From NCBI GenBank assembly GCA_016874795.1, contig VGTG01000051.1:1-34189 (forward strand): 34,189 bases of DNA, in the 5' to 3' direction. The notes under the pieces were generated by a model, which did not search any database, was not told where the DNA came from, and saw nothing but the letters and a program-made list of their open reading frames with translations. Both the position numbers and the translations under genes were made by a program. Positions 1-7,889 of the stretch are shown one piece after another; the stretch's first letter is position 1, and the number at the start of each line of letters is the position of its first letter. The DNA comes from Deltaproteobacteria bacterium. Its GTDB lineage: Bacteria; Desulfobacterota; Binatia; UBA12015.

Positions 1-2
1 TC

Positions 3-107
3 GACGTACTGTTCAAGTACGCCTGCGTCGCCCTCCGGTCCGAGGCTCGCGAATCTTCGGCACTCTCGACCGCCTCGCGACGTGATCTGGTGAGAAATGC
101 AGGCTAG
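3..107 (+). CDS. C-terminal end of a gene entering from the left edge (uncertain)
   Basis: One plus-strand frame is open from the window edge to a TAG at 105-107. It gives a 34-residue tail that begins DVLFKYACVALRSEARES. The composition is plausible for a real C-terminus, but the other two plus frames are also open for most of the stretch, so this is weak. No family is recognisable. The next gene starts 21 bases after the stop on the same strand. Confidence 0.25.
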   Translation, partial: DVLFKYACVALRSEARESSALSTASRRDLVRNAG

Positions 108-128
108 AAAGCGCTCGGCCCGGCCGCC

Positions 129-350
129 ATGACGGATTCTCTCGCCACCAAGCACGACGTCGAGCGCATCGATGCGCGGATCGACGGCCTCGAGAAGCAC
201 CTCGACGTCCGGCTCTTCGAGCTCGAGAAGCGCTTCGAGCTGCGACTCGACGGACGCCTCGCCGACCTCGAGCGCCGGCTGACCCTTCGCCTCGGCGGCG
301 TGATGGTCGCCGGGCTCGGCATCTTCTCGACGCTCGTCAGGGTTCTCTGA
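129..350 (+). CDS. Small coiled-coil protein with C-terminal membrane anchor
   Basis: The product has 73 residues. Residues 8-54 form a charged heptad-like helix with repeated DxRLxxLE/RLxDLERR patterns, typical of a coiled coil. Residues 55-72 are a hydrophobic helix that could be a single membrane anchor. The layout resembles small DUF1640/CCDC90-type proteins, which have a coiled coil followed by one C-terminal membrane segment, but it is too short to assign firmly. It starts with ATG and lies convergent to the Rieske gene with 43 bases between the stops. The function is unknown; such proteins often oligomerise at the membrane. Confidence 0.6.
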   Translation: MTDSLATKHDVERIDARIDGLEKHLDVRLFELEKRFELRLDGRLADLERRLTLRLGGVMVAGLGIFSTLVRVL

Positions 351-393
351 CGAACTTCGGCGGGCGGCCGCGGCGAGAGTGCTCCGCGTCCGC

Positions 394-1446
394 TCAGGCG
401 TTCGTGCCGCGCGGATCGCCGTCGACGTAGAACTGCTTCGCCCAGGCGCGGAACTTCACGATCGGCGCTTCGACCCCGGAGAGCTTCGGATGCGGCACGT
501 GGATCTTGTGATCGAAGATCACGATGTCCTCGGCCTCCTGCTTCTCGAGGTCGCGGATCAGCGCCTCGCCGACGCGCTTCGTGCGTTCGAGATCCTCCGC
601 CGAGTCGCCGAGCTTCCGGATCGAGTAGTGGAAGGACACCTCCGTCGTCTCGAAGTCGATCGGCGTGTTCACCGCGACGAAGAGCGCGTCGATGATCCCC
701 GTGAAGCGCGCGACGCCGAACCCGGCGCCCCACGAGTCCGTGTCGATCCGGCCGGGACGCGGGCCGCGGGGCGTGTCGAACGTCACGCGCGCACGCAGGC
801 GCGCGAGCCAGCCGTCGACCTCGTACGCCTCGAGCTCCGGAACGCGCACCGCGCCGTGCACGGTGCGGAGGTGGACGAAGTCCGGTCCGTTCTCCGCGAG
901 CTCCTGCCACGGCGCGCGTACGCGCCACTTCGCTTCGTGGTACGGCGTCCAGCCGGGATCGCCGTGCTCTGCGACGATCGGGATCTCCCACAGGGGAGCC
1001 TCGCCGCGCGGGTGGTACCAGAAAAAGACGAAGCCGTTCCGCTCGACGGTCGGATACGCCGGAATCCGCGCCGAGGAGTTCCGCGTCTCGAGGTACGGGA
1101 TCTTCGTGTTCCGCCCTTCGCCGTCGAACTGCCACCAGTGGAACGGGCAGACGATCTCGCATCCGGCGACGCGCCCGCCGAAGCCGAGGTGGGCTCCGAG
1201 GTGCGGGCAATACGCGTCCATCACGTGCGGTGCACCGTCTTCGCCGCGCCAGACGACGAGGTCGCGGTTCAGGTAGCGAAGCGGCTTCACCGCGCCGGGT
1301 GCGAGATCCGCCGACGTGCACGCGCGGTACCACGAGAATGGAAAGCTCGTGTAGTAGGGGAAGCGCTCGATCGAGCGCATCCGCGACGGCTCGCTCGCGG
1401 CCGCTCCCGTGCGAGCGAGCACCTGGAGCGGCGTCTCGCCCGACAT
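394..1446 (-). CDS. Rieske [2Fe-2S] oxygenase, KshA / cholesterol-7-desaturase type
   Basis: A Rieske non-haem iron oxygenase subunit of 350 residues. The Rieske cluster motif is C80-x-H82 followed by C100-x2-H103. The mononuclear iron site is N186-x2-D189-x2-H192-x4-H197, and near the C-terminus an EDIVIFDHK segment and a PIVKFRAWAKQFY tail match the KshA/DAF-36/Neverland group, which hydroxylates or desaturates steroid rings. No reductase gene lies nearby, so electrons must come from elsewhere. An in-frame ATG 30 bases upstream (1476) exists. I chose 1446 because it has AAGGA seven bases upstream, and a promoter-like pair at 1488-1516 would leave the 1476 start almost leaderless. The gene is last in an apparent operon with a GH29 fucosidase and a FadD19-like ligase. 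The steroid substrate is inferred from family and neighbours; another polycyclic or aromatic substrate is possible. Confidence 0.88.
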   Translation of the reverse strand: MSGETPLQVLARTGAAASEPSRMRSIERFPYYTSFPFSWYRACTSADLAPGAVKPLRYLNRDLVVWRGEDGAPHVMDAYCPHLGAHLGFGGRVAGCEIVCPFHWWQFDGEGRNTKIPYLETRNSSARIPAYPTVERNGFVFFWYHPRGEAPLWEIPIVAEHGDPGWTPYHEAKWRVRAPWQELAENGPDFVHLRTVHGAVRVPELEAYEVDGWLARLRARVTFDTPRGPRPGRIDTDSWGAGFGVARFTGIIDALFVAVNTPIDFETTEVSFHYSIRKLGDSAEDLERTKRVGEALIRDLEKQEAEDIVIFDHKIHVPHPKLSGVEAPIVKFRAWAKQFYVDGDPRGTNA

Positions 1447-1487
1447 CACGTCGTCCTTGATCCGGGACCGATCCAAAACAGGAACGC

Positions 1488-1516
1488 GTTATAATTCCGG
1501 TTCCTGAGGCGAGCAA
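1488..1516 (-). promoter_or_regulatory. Putative sigma70-type promoter for the Rieske oxygenase gene
   Basis: Read on the minus strand, TTGCTC (1516-1511) is followed after 17 bases by TATAAC (1493-1488). The -10 is a 5/6 match and sits in a small AT-rich patch (AATTATAAC) that stands out in GC-rich sequence. Transcription would begin near 1481, giving a leader of about 35 bases to the ATG at 1446. This suggests the oxygenase can be transcribed separately from the two upstream genes. Confidence 0.45.
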
Positions 1517-1537
1517 ACCCCCCAGCGCAGCCGGCCC

Positions 1538-3037
1538 TCAGGCGCCGCCGCGGAGGGCGATCGCGTGGACGGGATCGTCGCCGAGCCCGTCCGGGCGCGC
1601 GACGTGCACGCTCCCGCCGTCGGCGCGCGCCGCGACCGGTCCGACGCCGAGCCACTCGACGACGGTGCCCGGAGGCACGGCGACGTCCTGCAGCACCACC
1701 TCGGGACCGGCGGGCGTGCCGAAGACCAACGCGAAGAGATCGCGGCCCCGCGACGTGAAGCGAACCGAGAGGCCGTCCGAGGTGCGTCCTTCCGCGCGCT
1801 TCCACGGCCGCGTCCCGTAGATCGCTTCGCCGTTTCGCTCGAGCCACGCTCCGAGCCACTCGAGCCGGCGGAGCTGCGGCTCCGGGATCTGCGCGTCCTC
1901 GCCACGCGGTCCGACGTTCAAGAGGAGGTTACCGTTCTTGGAGACGATGTCGACGAAGCTCCGCACGAGGTCCTCGCGCGAGAGGAAGTCGCTCTCGACG
2001 GACGTTCGGTTGAAGCCGAAGCTCCGGTCCATCCCGCGGACGCACTCCCACTTCTTCTCGCGCGCCTCCGGATACACGGTGTACTCGGGCGTGCGCGCGT
2101 CGCAGTGCGGCGGGAGCGGCGGCTCGAGCGCGCCGCCGCCACCGCGAATGGTGCGCGCGTAGAGCCAGTCGAAGACCGCGCGGAGCGGCGTGAAGCGAAG
2201 GATCCGCCCGAGGCCGAGGAGCGTCAGCCAGCGGTCGTTGACGACGCCGTCCGGCACCGCGTCGTAGTAGTCCGCGAAGAGCGACCAGAGGCGCGCCCGC
2301 GACGTCGGCCAGGCGATGTCGTTCCACAGGACCGCCGGCTCGTAGCGCTCGATCAGCTCGCGCACGTGGCGGTCCGCGTAGTCGGGATAGTCGCCGCCGG
2401 GTACCGAGGCGACCATGTCGCCCGCGCTCCGGATCGGCGTCGGGTTGAACGTCCAGTCGAGACCGCCCGAGTAGTAGACGCCGAAGCGCATCCCCTCCGC
2501 ACGAACGGCCGCCGCGAGCTCGCCGACGACGTCGCGCGCGCTCGCGAAGCCGGGGCGATGCGGGTTCGCGACCGCGGTCGGCCAGAGGCAGTAGCCGTCG
2601 TGGTGCTTCGTCACGAGGACGACGTAGCGCGCGCCGGTCTTGCGGAAGAGCCTCGCCCATTCGTCGGGGCGCCACTGCGCGAGGGCGGCTTCCCAGTCCG
2701 CCTGGAACGCGTGATACGGCCGGTCGCCGTACGTCTCGCGGTGGTACTTCGCGGCCGGGCTCCAGGGAAACTTGGCCGCGTTCTCGTACCACTCCGCGTA
2801 CGGCGAGAGCGGCGCCATGTCGCGGTGGCGCGTGCGCATGACGTCGCGGATGTCGAGCTCGCGCTGCGCGAAGCCCGGCACCGAGGAGAGGCTCCAGTGG
2901 ATGAAGATCCCGAGCTTCGCGTCCTCGTACCAGTCGGGTACGGGATGCGTGCGAACGCTCGCGAGCGTCGGCTCGTAGTGCGGTGCGGGCGGCCTCTCGG
3001 CCGCGGCCTGCGCCGCGTGCGCGGGCGCTTCGCTCAT
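1538..3037 (-). CDS. Alpha-L-fucosidase, glycoside hydrolase family 29
   Basis: The product has 499 residues and is predicted to hydrolyse alpha-L-fucosides with retention. GH29 hallmarks are visible: GIFIHW (residues 43-48), TKHHDGYCLWPT (143-154) and the nucleophile motif LWND with Asp240. RTPEY follows with Glu318 as the likely acid/base, by comparison with Thermotoga TM0306. The C-terminal 90 residues look like the usual beta-sandwich. No signal peptide is present, so it probably acts in the cytoplasm on an imported small fucoside rather than on outside polysaccharide. The start codon overlaps the ligase stop as ATGA (3034-3037), which implies translational coupling. The Rieske gene follows. 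Finding a fucosidase coupled to a FadD19-like ligase is unusual and points to a fucosylated lipid or steroid substrate (inference). Confidence 0.9.
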   Translation of the reverse strand: MSEAPAHAAQAAAERPPAPHYEPTLASVRTHPVPDWYEDAKLGIFIHWSLSSVPGFAQRELDIRDVMRTRHRDMAPLSPYAEWYENAAKFPWSPAAKYHRETYGDRPYHAFQADWEAALAQWRPDEWARLFRKTGARYVVLVTKHHDGYCLWPTAVANPHRPGFASARDVVGELAAAVRAEGMRFGVYYSGGLDWTFNPTPIRSAGDMVASVPGGDYPDYADRHVRELIERYEPAVLWNDIAWPTSRARLWSLFADYYDAVPDGVVNDRWLTLLGLGRILRFTPLRAVFDWLYARTIRGGGGALEPPLPPHCDARTPEYTVYPEAREKKWECVRGMDRSFGFNRTSVESDFLSREDLVRSFVDIVSKNGNLLLNVGPRGEDAQIPEPQLRRLEWLGAWLERNGEAIYGTRPWKRAEGRTSDGLSVRFTSRGRDLFALVFGTPAGPEVVLQDVAVPPGTVVEWLGVGPVAARADGGSVHVARPDGLGDDPVHAIALRGGA

Positions 3038-4653
3038 GAGCCGCGCGCTTCGAGGACCGTCGTCTTCGCCCACCGATAGTCGGGCTTGCCGCTGGGCGAG
3101 CGCACGATCTGGTCGACGACGTGCATCTCGCGCGGGATCTTGTAGCCGGCAATCTTCGAGCGGCAGTGATTCTGCACGTCCGCGAGCTCCGGCTTCCGAC
3201 CTTCGCGGAGCTGCACGACGGCGCACACGCGCTCGCCCCAGCGCTCGTCGGGAACGCCGACGACGGTGCAGTCGAAGACGTCGGGATGCGACTTCACGGC
3301 CGCCTCGACCTCCTCGGGGAAGATCTTCTCGCCCCCCGAGTTGATCGAGACCGAGCCGCGTCCGAGGAGCGTGATGCGGCCGTCCTCCTCGATCATCCCG
3401 TAGTCGCCGGGCATCGCGTAGCGGACGCCGTCCTTCGTCACGAACGTCTCCGCCGTCTTCTTCGGGTCCTTGTAGTACTCGATCGGGATGTCGCCGACGC
3501 GGGCGAGCTTGCCGATCTTCCCGCAGCCCGGCTCGAGCGGCTTCCAGGTCTCCTCGTCGAGGACGACGGTGTTGCCGACCTTCGTCACGGTCGGCCCGCC
3601 CTTCATCGCGGTCTCGCCCGCCTTGACCAGGACCATGCCGTTGTTGCCGGTCTCGGAGGAGCCGATCGCGTCGATCATGATGAGGTTCGGGAACCGCTCG
3701 AAGAAGGACTCCTTCACCGCCGGCGAGAAGGTCGCGGCGCTCGACGTCAAGGCGAAGAGCGACGACACGTCGCGAGCAGCGCTCGAGGTCTGCAGCGCCT
3801 CGATCAGCGGGCGGCCCATCGCGTCGCCCGTGATCATGACGGAGTTGACCTTCTCCTTCTCGACGAGGTCCCAGACGCGGTCCGCCTCGAACTTGCCCAT
3901 CAGCACGACCTTGCCGCCGACGAAGCTCTGGCCCATCACCGCCCACTGCGTGGCGCCGTGCATCAGCGGCGCGATCGGCAGGAAGGTGAGCTGCATGCCC
4001 AGCGCCTTGCCGCGCTCGATCATCTGCTCGGGCTTCTCGGCGCGCACGTTCGTCGTCGGATCGATTCCGCCGCCGAGCGCCATGAAGACGTCCTCGTGCC
4101 GCCAGACCACGCCCTTCGGCATGCCGGTCGTGCCGCCGGTGTAGAGAACGTAGCGGTCGTCCGGCGAGCGCGCGCCGAAGTCGCGCTCCGCGGAGCCGCT
4201 GGTCGCGACGTCTTCGTAGCGAGCCGCGTCGAGGCCGCTCTGGTCGGCGCCGCTGCCGTCCTCGATCTCGACGAGGTGGCGGAGGAGCTTCAGCGTGTCA
4301 CGGACGCCGGCGACGCGCGGCGCGAATTCGCGCTGGTAGAAGAGCGCCTTCAGGTCGGCATTGTCGAAGAGGTAGCGGAGCTCGTCCTCGACGTAGCGGT
4401 AGTTGATGTTGATCCAGATCGCGCGGAGCTTGAAGACCGCCCAGAGAACCTCGACCCACTCGACGCTGTTGTACGCGTAGATCCCGACGTGGTCGCCCGG
4501 GCCGATGCCGCGCTCGGCGAGGTGATGCGCGATGCGGTTCGAGCGCTCCTCCATCTCGCGATAGGTGCGGCGCTTCCCGTCGCAGATCAGGTACTCGCGG
4601 TCCCCGAAGTGATCGACGGCGTGCTCGAAGAGATCGGCGAGATTGAATTCCAT
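3034..4653 (-). CDS. Acyl-CoA synthetase (AMP-forming), FadD19-like
   Basis: A 539-residue ANL-superfamily ligase that would activate a carboxylic acid to its CoA thioester using ATP. Visible motifs are the P-loop YTGGTTGMPKG (residues 171-181), the IGSSETG adenylate-binding segment, GRGSVSINSGGEK before the hinge, and the C-terminal SGKPDYRWAK with the catalytic lysine. The order and wording of these blocks, including NxNYRYVEDELRYLFDN, RHEDV, MIHGATQ-like LMHGATQ and TGDAMGRPL, follow mycobacterial FadD19, a ligase for steroid side chains with a C24 branch. I chose ATG 4653 because the protein begins MEFNLADLFEHA like its relatives; the frame is open further upstream but without homology. 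It is first in the operon with the fucosidase and Rieske oxygenase. The steroid side-chain substrate is inference. Confidence 0.88.
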   Translation of the reverse strand: MEFNLADLFEHAVDHFGDREYLICDGKRRTYREMEERSNRIAHHLAERGIGPGDHVGIYAYNSVEWVEVLWAVFKLRAIWININYRYVEDELRYLFDNADLKALFYQREFAPRVAGVRDTLKLLRHLVEIEDGSGADQSGLDAARYEDVATSGSAERDFGARSPDDRYVLYTGGTTGMPKGVVWRHEDVFMALGGGIDPTTNVRAEKPEQMIERGKALGMQLTFLPIAPLMHGATQWAVMGQSFVGGKVVLMGKFEADRVWDLVEKEKVNSVMITGDAMGRPLIEALQTSSAARDVSSLFALTSSAATFSPAVKESFFERFPNLIMIDAIGSSETGNNGMVLVKAGETAMKGGPTVTKVGNTVVLDEETWKPLEPGCGKIGKLARVGDIPIEYYKDPKKTAETFVTKDGVRYAMPGDYGMIEEDGRITLLGRGSVSINSGGEKIFPEEVEAAVKSHPDVFDCTVVGVPDERWGERVCAVVQLREGRKPELADVQNHCRSKIAGYKIPREMHVVDQIVRSPSGKPDYRWAKTTVLEARGS

Positions 4654-4792
4654 GGGGCCCCAATAAACACGGGCCGCGTCAGGCGCGCCAGTCGGCCGAG
4701 CGCGGCGCACCGACCCGCGTTTTGCGTCCGCTGCCATGGTCGGCCCGCGGGTCCGGGCGTACTTCCGAAGTCGCCGTGAGTGGAGGTAGCCT

Positions 4793-5113
4793 GTGCAGGC
4801 GATGGCGATCGAGACGAGCTTCTGCTCCGAGGATACGTTCTCGCAGGAGGCCTTCCGGCGATGGGTCGAGACCCGGCCACCCTCGGACATCCACCACTAC
4901 GAGCTCATCCGGGGACGCATCGTCATGAGTCCCCCGGCAGGTGCACGCCATGCCTGCATCGGCAGCCAGCTGAACGCCCTCATTCGAGGCCGTGTGGCGA
5001 AGAGGCGCCTCGGCCTCGTTTTCGACGCCAGCGCAGGATTCGAGCTCCCCTCCGGCGACACGCTCGAACCCGACGTCTCCTTCGTCTCACGCCGGTCCTG
5101 GTCCTCGACCTGA
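4793..5113 (+). pseudogene. Truncated Uma2-family (DUF820) nuclease-like protein
   Basis: The 106-residue product starts at GTG 4793, with GGAGG six bases upstream. It carries the N-terminal half of an Uma2 protein: HYELIRGRIVMSPP (the conserved Glu region), then ARHACIGSQLNALI, then LPSGDTLEPDVSFVS with the PD-(D/E)xK aspartate. Uma2 proteins are normally about 190 residues and continue with a VVE-x-LSPS catalytic strand. Here the frame stops at TGA 5111-5113, just after EPDVSFVSRRSW, and no continuation is found in the other frames. The gene therefore lacks the ExK part of the active site and is probably dead. It is the first of several broken accessory genes in the 4.8-8.5 kb region. Confidence 0.6.
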
Positions 5114-5560
5114 AGGCAGAAGACTACCGAGGGCCCGGAGGAAGAAGGCAGGCGGCGCGAACGTCCACTACCTCGTTGGGAGCGACACTTTGTGCTCCTC
5201 GCGACCCATGGCCACCACCGCTTCTTCGAAGAGGAGCGCGAGAGCGTCTTCGATGTCCGGCGCGCGCCGGTTCGCGTCGGCGGTTGCGCTGTGAGCTTCC
5301 GCCAAGGCCACGCCCACGTGCGCCTTGACGAGGAGCGCTACCGCGAGCTCAAGGCCTACTTCCTCGAGCTCGCCACGCACCGGACGGCATCGACGTTGGC
5401 CGAGGAGCTCCGCGCGCTTCCGGTCGAGCCGCATGCGCCCGTTCGCCGACAGCTCTTCATCATCTTGCGAGCGGTGAATCGCTCACGGCGTGCAGCCGGC
5501 TTTCATCCCGTTCCCTGGACGGCGCTACGACTTCGCCGGCGTATCCGGAGGCCGTTCGAA
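5114..5560 (+). pseudogene. Remnant of an unrecognised conserved protein
   Basis: Immediately after the Uma2 stop, the same frame stays open and reads a convincing soluble sequence from about 5165 to 5550. It includes RWERHFVLLATHGHHRFF, the segment HAHVRLDEERYRELKAYFLE, and LPVEPHAPVRRQLFIILRAV. Amphipathic helices and low bias suggest a former gene. No ATG starts it; only a GTG at 5192 is available, and this lies inside the conserved-looking part. After about 5560 the composition degenerates and the frame runs antisense into the HNH-like gene. I do not recognise the family. It is probably an N-terminally truncated remnant fused by deletion to the Uma2 fragment. Confidence 0.4.
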
Positions 5561-5582
5561 CCGTGCCCGGGCGAGCAGTCGG

Positions 5583-6354
5583 CTACTTTCGCCGGGCGAG
5601 CTTCGGCCGACCAGGCGGCCGCCGCGGGAAAGTCTTCTTGCGCTGATACCCGCCAGTTGGAGGGGGGAACGTCGCTTCGCGCAGAGACGTGCGATAGCGG
5701 CCCGGGTTGCCGATCATCACGATGAATTCTGAATCATCGAAGAAGCGAAGCGCCCATACCGAGGCGTACGGCTCTTCATCGAAGAGCTTGTAGGAGTACT
5801 CGAAGATTCCACCGATTTTGTGGGGTGTCGCGCGTAGGGAGTTCGACACTTTTCGCACCTGTGCTTGAAGCTCGGCGCCAGAAGCGGCAACGCGCTCGTC
5901 GCTGAGCGCGAAGGCCATGGTGTCACGAGGAATCGCGACCCCCGTGTGGTGAAAGTAGAGTCCTTTGCAGTGCGTGAGGCGACCCGGAGAAGCCGCTTCG
6001 TGTCGGGGCTGTAGGCCAGCGGTTCCCAGTTTTCGCGTAGCCTCGCTTCATGTCCTCTCGGAAGAGCTCCCGAAGGCCAGCGGCTTCGTCTCTCGTCAGG
6101 TCCTTTAGAGCTGCCTTCCAAATCGGCTCGGCGTTCGGGTGTTCTCCTGCGTTTTCGCGGATGGCGACGTTCAACCGAAAATACGCGTCGTCAAGCCCAG
6201 CGCCGTTGTTGCAGGGAAAGCACGCGGGGACCGTGATGAGATTTGACGGCCGCGGCTTCGAGAAGAGCAGCTTCGGCGGCACATGGTCGTCTGTAAGCGG
6301 TCCGACCGTTTGACAGTAGGTGCACGGCCCCGGCGGTTTCGGCTTCTTCGCCAT
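5583..6354 (-). pseudogene. HNH-endonuclease-like gene with two frameshifts
   Basis: The N-terminal frame (from ATG 6354) gives CTYCQTVGPLTDDHVPPKLLF and then VPACFPCNNG. This is a CxxC...DH...CxxC zinc-finger layout typical of HNH-like nucleases. The frame is convincing to about GYAKTGN. Continuity then moves to a second frame (PLAYSPDTKRLLRVASRTAK, about 6035-5965), and next to a third (GLYFHHTGVAIPRDTMAFAL onward) that ends at 5583. Reconstructed, it would be about 255 residues. Two single-base indels, near 6035 and 5965, explain the breaks. The gene is probably inactive. It lies upstream of nothing intact and sits next to parDE, consistent with a decaying defence or mobile region. Nuclease assignment rests on the finger pattern only. 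Confidence 0.55.
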
Positions 6355-6371
6355 GGAGAAACGCAACCTGT

Positions 6372-6665
6372 CTAGAGCAAGCCGGCAACATCGCGCGCGC
6401 CGTGCAAAACGCGCACGACCTCGAGCGGCCTCGTCTCGTGGTGGTAGACGATGAGGTAGTTACCCACCGGCCAGAAGCGGTGGGAGCGGTCGGCGAGCTC
6501 GTCTCGGAAATGTCCCATCTCAGGCATGATCGCGAGCTTCTTCATCGCTTCCTCGAGCTCGTCGGCGAGGCGGTCTGCGGCATCGATGTTGTCGAGGGCG
6601 ATATGGTCCCAGATGTCGAGCAGGTCTTGGCGTGCAAGCGGGGAGAGAACGAACCCGTGCGTCAT
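6372..6665 (-). CDS. parE: ParE-family toxin (type II toxin-antitoxin)
   Basis: The product has 97 residues with the ParE/RelE-superfamily fold pattern. It has two N-terminal helices (SPLARQDLLDIWDHIA... and DAADRLADELEEAMKKLA), then the MPEMGHFRDEL loop, and beta strands FWPVGNYLIVYHHE and LEVVRVLHGARD. ParE toxins usually poison DNA gyrase; RelE relatives cleave mRNA. The start overlaps the antitoxin stop by four bases (ATGA, 6662-6665), as expected for a coupled pair. The gene is complete, unlike most of its neighbours, which fits a selfish module persisting in decaying DNA. Confidence 0.88.
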   Translation of the reverse strand: MTHGFVLSPLARQDLLDIWDHIALDNIDAADRLADELEEAMKKLAIMPEMGHFRDELADRSHRFWPVGNYLIVYHHETRPLEVVRVLHGARDVAGLL

Positions 6666-6928
6666 CCCTTTTTCCGGCGACGCTGCCGGCTCTTCTCTCG
6701 AATCTCTTCGAAGACGGTCTCGCCGGGGATGCGCTCACCGCGCGCGAGTTGCTCGTTCCCGGCGCGGATGGCGCGGCGCATCTCCTCGACGCGAATCTCT
6801 TGCATGCGGTCTCGCTCCTCGAGCAGACGAAGCGCTTCGCGCACGACTTCGCTGGCGGACAGGTAGCGCCCGGTTCCGACCTTGCTGTTTACGAGGTCCT
6901 CGAGCTCCTTCGTGAGGGAGACGTTCAT
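6662..6928 (-). CDS. parD: ParD-family antitoxin (ribbon-helix-helix)
   Basis: The product has 88 residues. The N-terminus MNVSLTKELEDLVNSKVGTGRYLSAS followed by EVVREALRLLEERD is the classic CC2985-type ParD: a DNA-binding ribbon, two helices with the YxSASEVVREALRLLE signature, and a basic, disordered C-terminal tail (REKSRQRRRKKG) that would wrap the toxin. It is first in a two-gene operon with parE and probably autoregulates from the strong promoter and inverted repeat directly upstream (6935-6975). Confidence 0.9.
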   Translation of the reverse strand: MNVSLTKELEDLVNSKVGTGRYLSASEVVREALRLLEERDRMQEIRVEEMRRAIRAGNEQLARGERIPGETVFEEIREKSRQRRRKKG

Positions 6929-6934
6929 GCCGCC

Positions 6935-6975
6935 ATTTTACCGCGGAATAGCCAAGTTTGTCAAAGTTCGCTATT
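6935..6975 (-). promoter_or_regulatory. parDE promoter with overlapping inverted repeat
   Basis: On the minus strand, a perfect TTGACA (6964-6959) and TAAAAT (6940-6935) are separated by 18 bases. This is the best sigma70-like promoter in the window. The arms AATAGC (6947-6952) and GCTATT (6970-6975) form an inverted repeat around the -35, a plausible ParD operator. The predicted transcription start is at or within a base or two of the parD ATG (6928), so the message may be leaderless. The patch is AT-rich compared with the flanks. Confidence 0.6.
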
Positions 6976-7247
6976 AGCCGACCAGGGAAGCGAGGAGGGG
7001 ACCGAGCTTATCGAGGGCACCCGAGGCGAGCACATTTCCCGCAGCCCCCTCGAGCACGGTTCGTATGGACCGTGCCGCCTCGCTCCGGATTGCCCGCTTC
7101 GGGGCAGGGGACTCGACCTGGGCGATGATGGTCTGCGCGTCGGCCTCGAGCTCCTCGCGGCGCTCGGGGGAAAGTCCGAGTCGTCCGGACGCTGCGAGAA
7201 GCTCCCGAAGCGCGCCGGCGACGGCTGCACCGTCGAGCCCCCTAAAA
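6974..7247 (-). other. Out-of-frame C-terminal segment of the AbiTii protein
   Basis: Directly after the AbiTii stop (TAG in TTTTAGG at about 7246-7242), another frame gives a convincing helical tail. It runs from RGLDGAAVAGALRELLAAS through LSPERREELEADAQTIIAQV to GALDKLGPLLASLVG, and stops at TAA 6976-6974. Removing one T from the TTTT run joins the two frames as QNF-RGLDGAAV. The stretch is therefore best read as the displaced last 88 or so residues of the upstream gene, not as an independent gene. Confidence 0.6.
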
Positions 7248-7889
7248 GTTCTGCGGCGCTCCCGGTGAGCCGGCCTGGATGGCCGACCCAGTGATGGCGC
7301 CGTAGAAGTTGGTGACGCTGTAATGAATACTTGACGCGGTCTGCTTCTCCTCGGTGGAGAAGCTCATGCCCTGGCCGACGATGCCGTCCTTCTCCAGGCG
7401 GAGGGCCCACTCCAAGACGATGTTCTTCACGGAGTTCAGCACACCGATGAGCTGATGAGTTGGAACGTGGAGCGCTGGAGGTTCAGGACACCCGGCACCC
7501 TTCATGAGCTGAACCTGCACCTCGGGGGTGTAGGAGATGATGAGTCCCTCGGGATGGGCTTGGACGAGGCTCTCGAGCTCGGCAATCGGTCGAGCGGTGG
7601 GCATCCGCGAATAGACCCGGTTCAAGCGCGCGGCGTCGGGCCCGGTGAAGATGACGGGGATGTAGCGGCCAGGAACAGCCGCTCTCACCTCGCCATGAAG
7701 AATTCGGTACTCGGGATAGGCGGTGTAGTCATCCGTCGAGGGATAACCGCTCAGCTCTTGGGTGAGCCACCGTTCGAAATCCGCGACGTCGAGCTTCTTT
7801 GCAACGACGAGCGCCTTTCGCAGCAGGTCAACGAGCGAGACCTGCGGCGAGAGCGCATCGCGCTGAAGCTCTTCGACGAGGGACGACAT
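7242..7889 (-). CDS. AbiTii-domain protein, C-terminally frameshifted
   Basis: The 215-residue product has an N-terminal AbiTii domain: LVEELQRDALSPQVSLVDLL, RKALVVAKKLDVADFERWL, then TQELSGYPS and PEYRILHGEVRA. This domain is known from predicted abortive-infection proteins. The middle (residues 150-215) includes LIGVLNSVKNIVLEWALRLE and an N-F-Y-G-x-I-T-G-S segment resembling the Gly-rich linker of the family. The frame ends early at TTTTAGG; one base less would add about 88 residues (6974-7247). The frameshifted upstream partner happens to be in the same frame, so an automatic caller may predict one fused protein; I think these are two genes. It may be inactive, or the tail may be dispensable. 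Confidence 0.7.
   Translation of the reverse strand: MSSLVEELQRDALSPQVSLVDLLRKALVVAKKLDVADFERWLTQELSGYPSTDDYTAYPEYRILHGEVRAAVPGRYIPVIFTGPDAARLNRVYSRMPTARPIAELESLVQAHPEGLIISYTPEVQVQLMKGAGCPEPPALHVPTHQLIGVLNSVKNIVLEWALRLEKDGIVGQGMSFSTEEKQTASSIHYSVTNFYGAITGSAIQAGSPGAPQNF

Noticed and set aside
4646-4660. GGGGCCCC palindrome at the ligase start as an operator
   Set aside because: An 8-bp GC palindrome is expected by chance in this GC-rich sequence and has no partner site.
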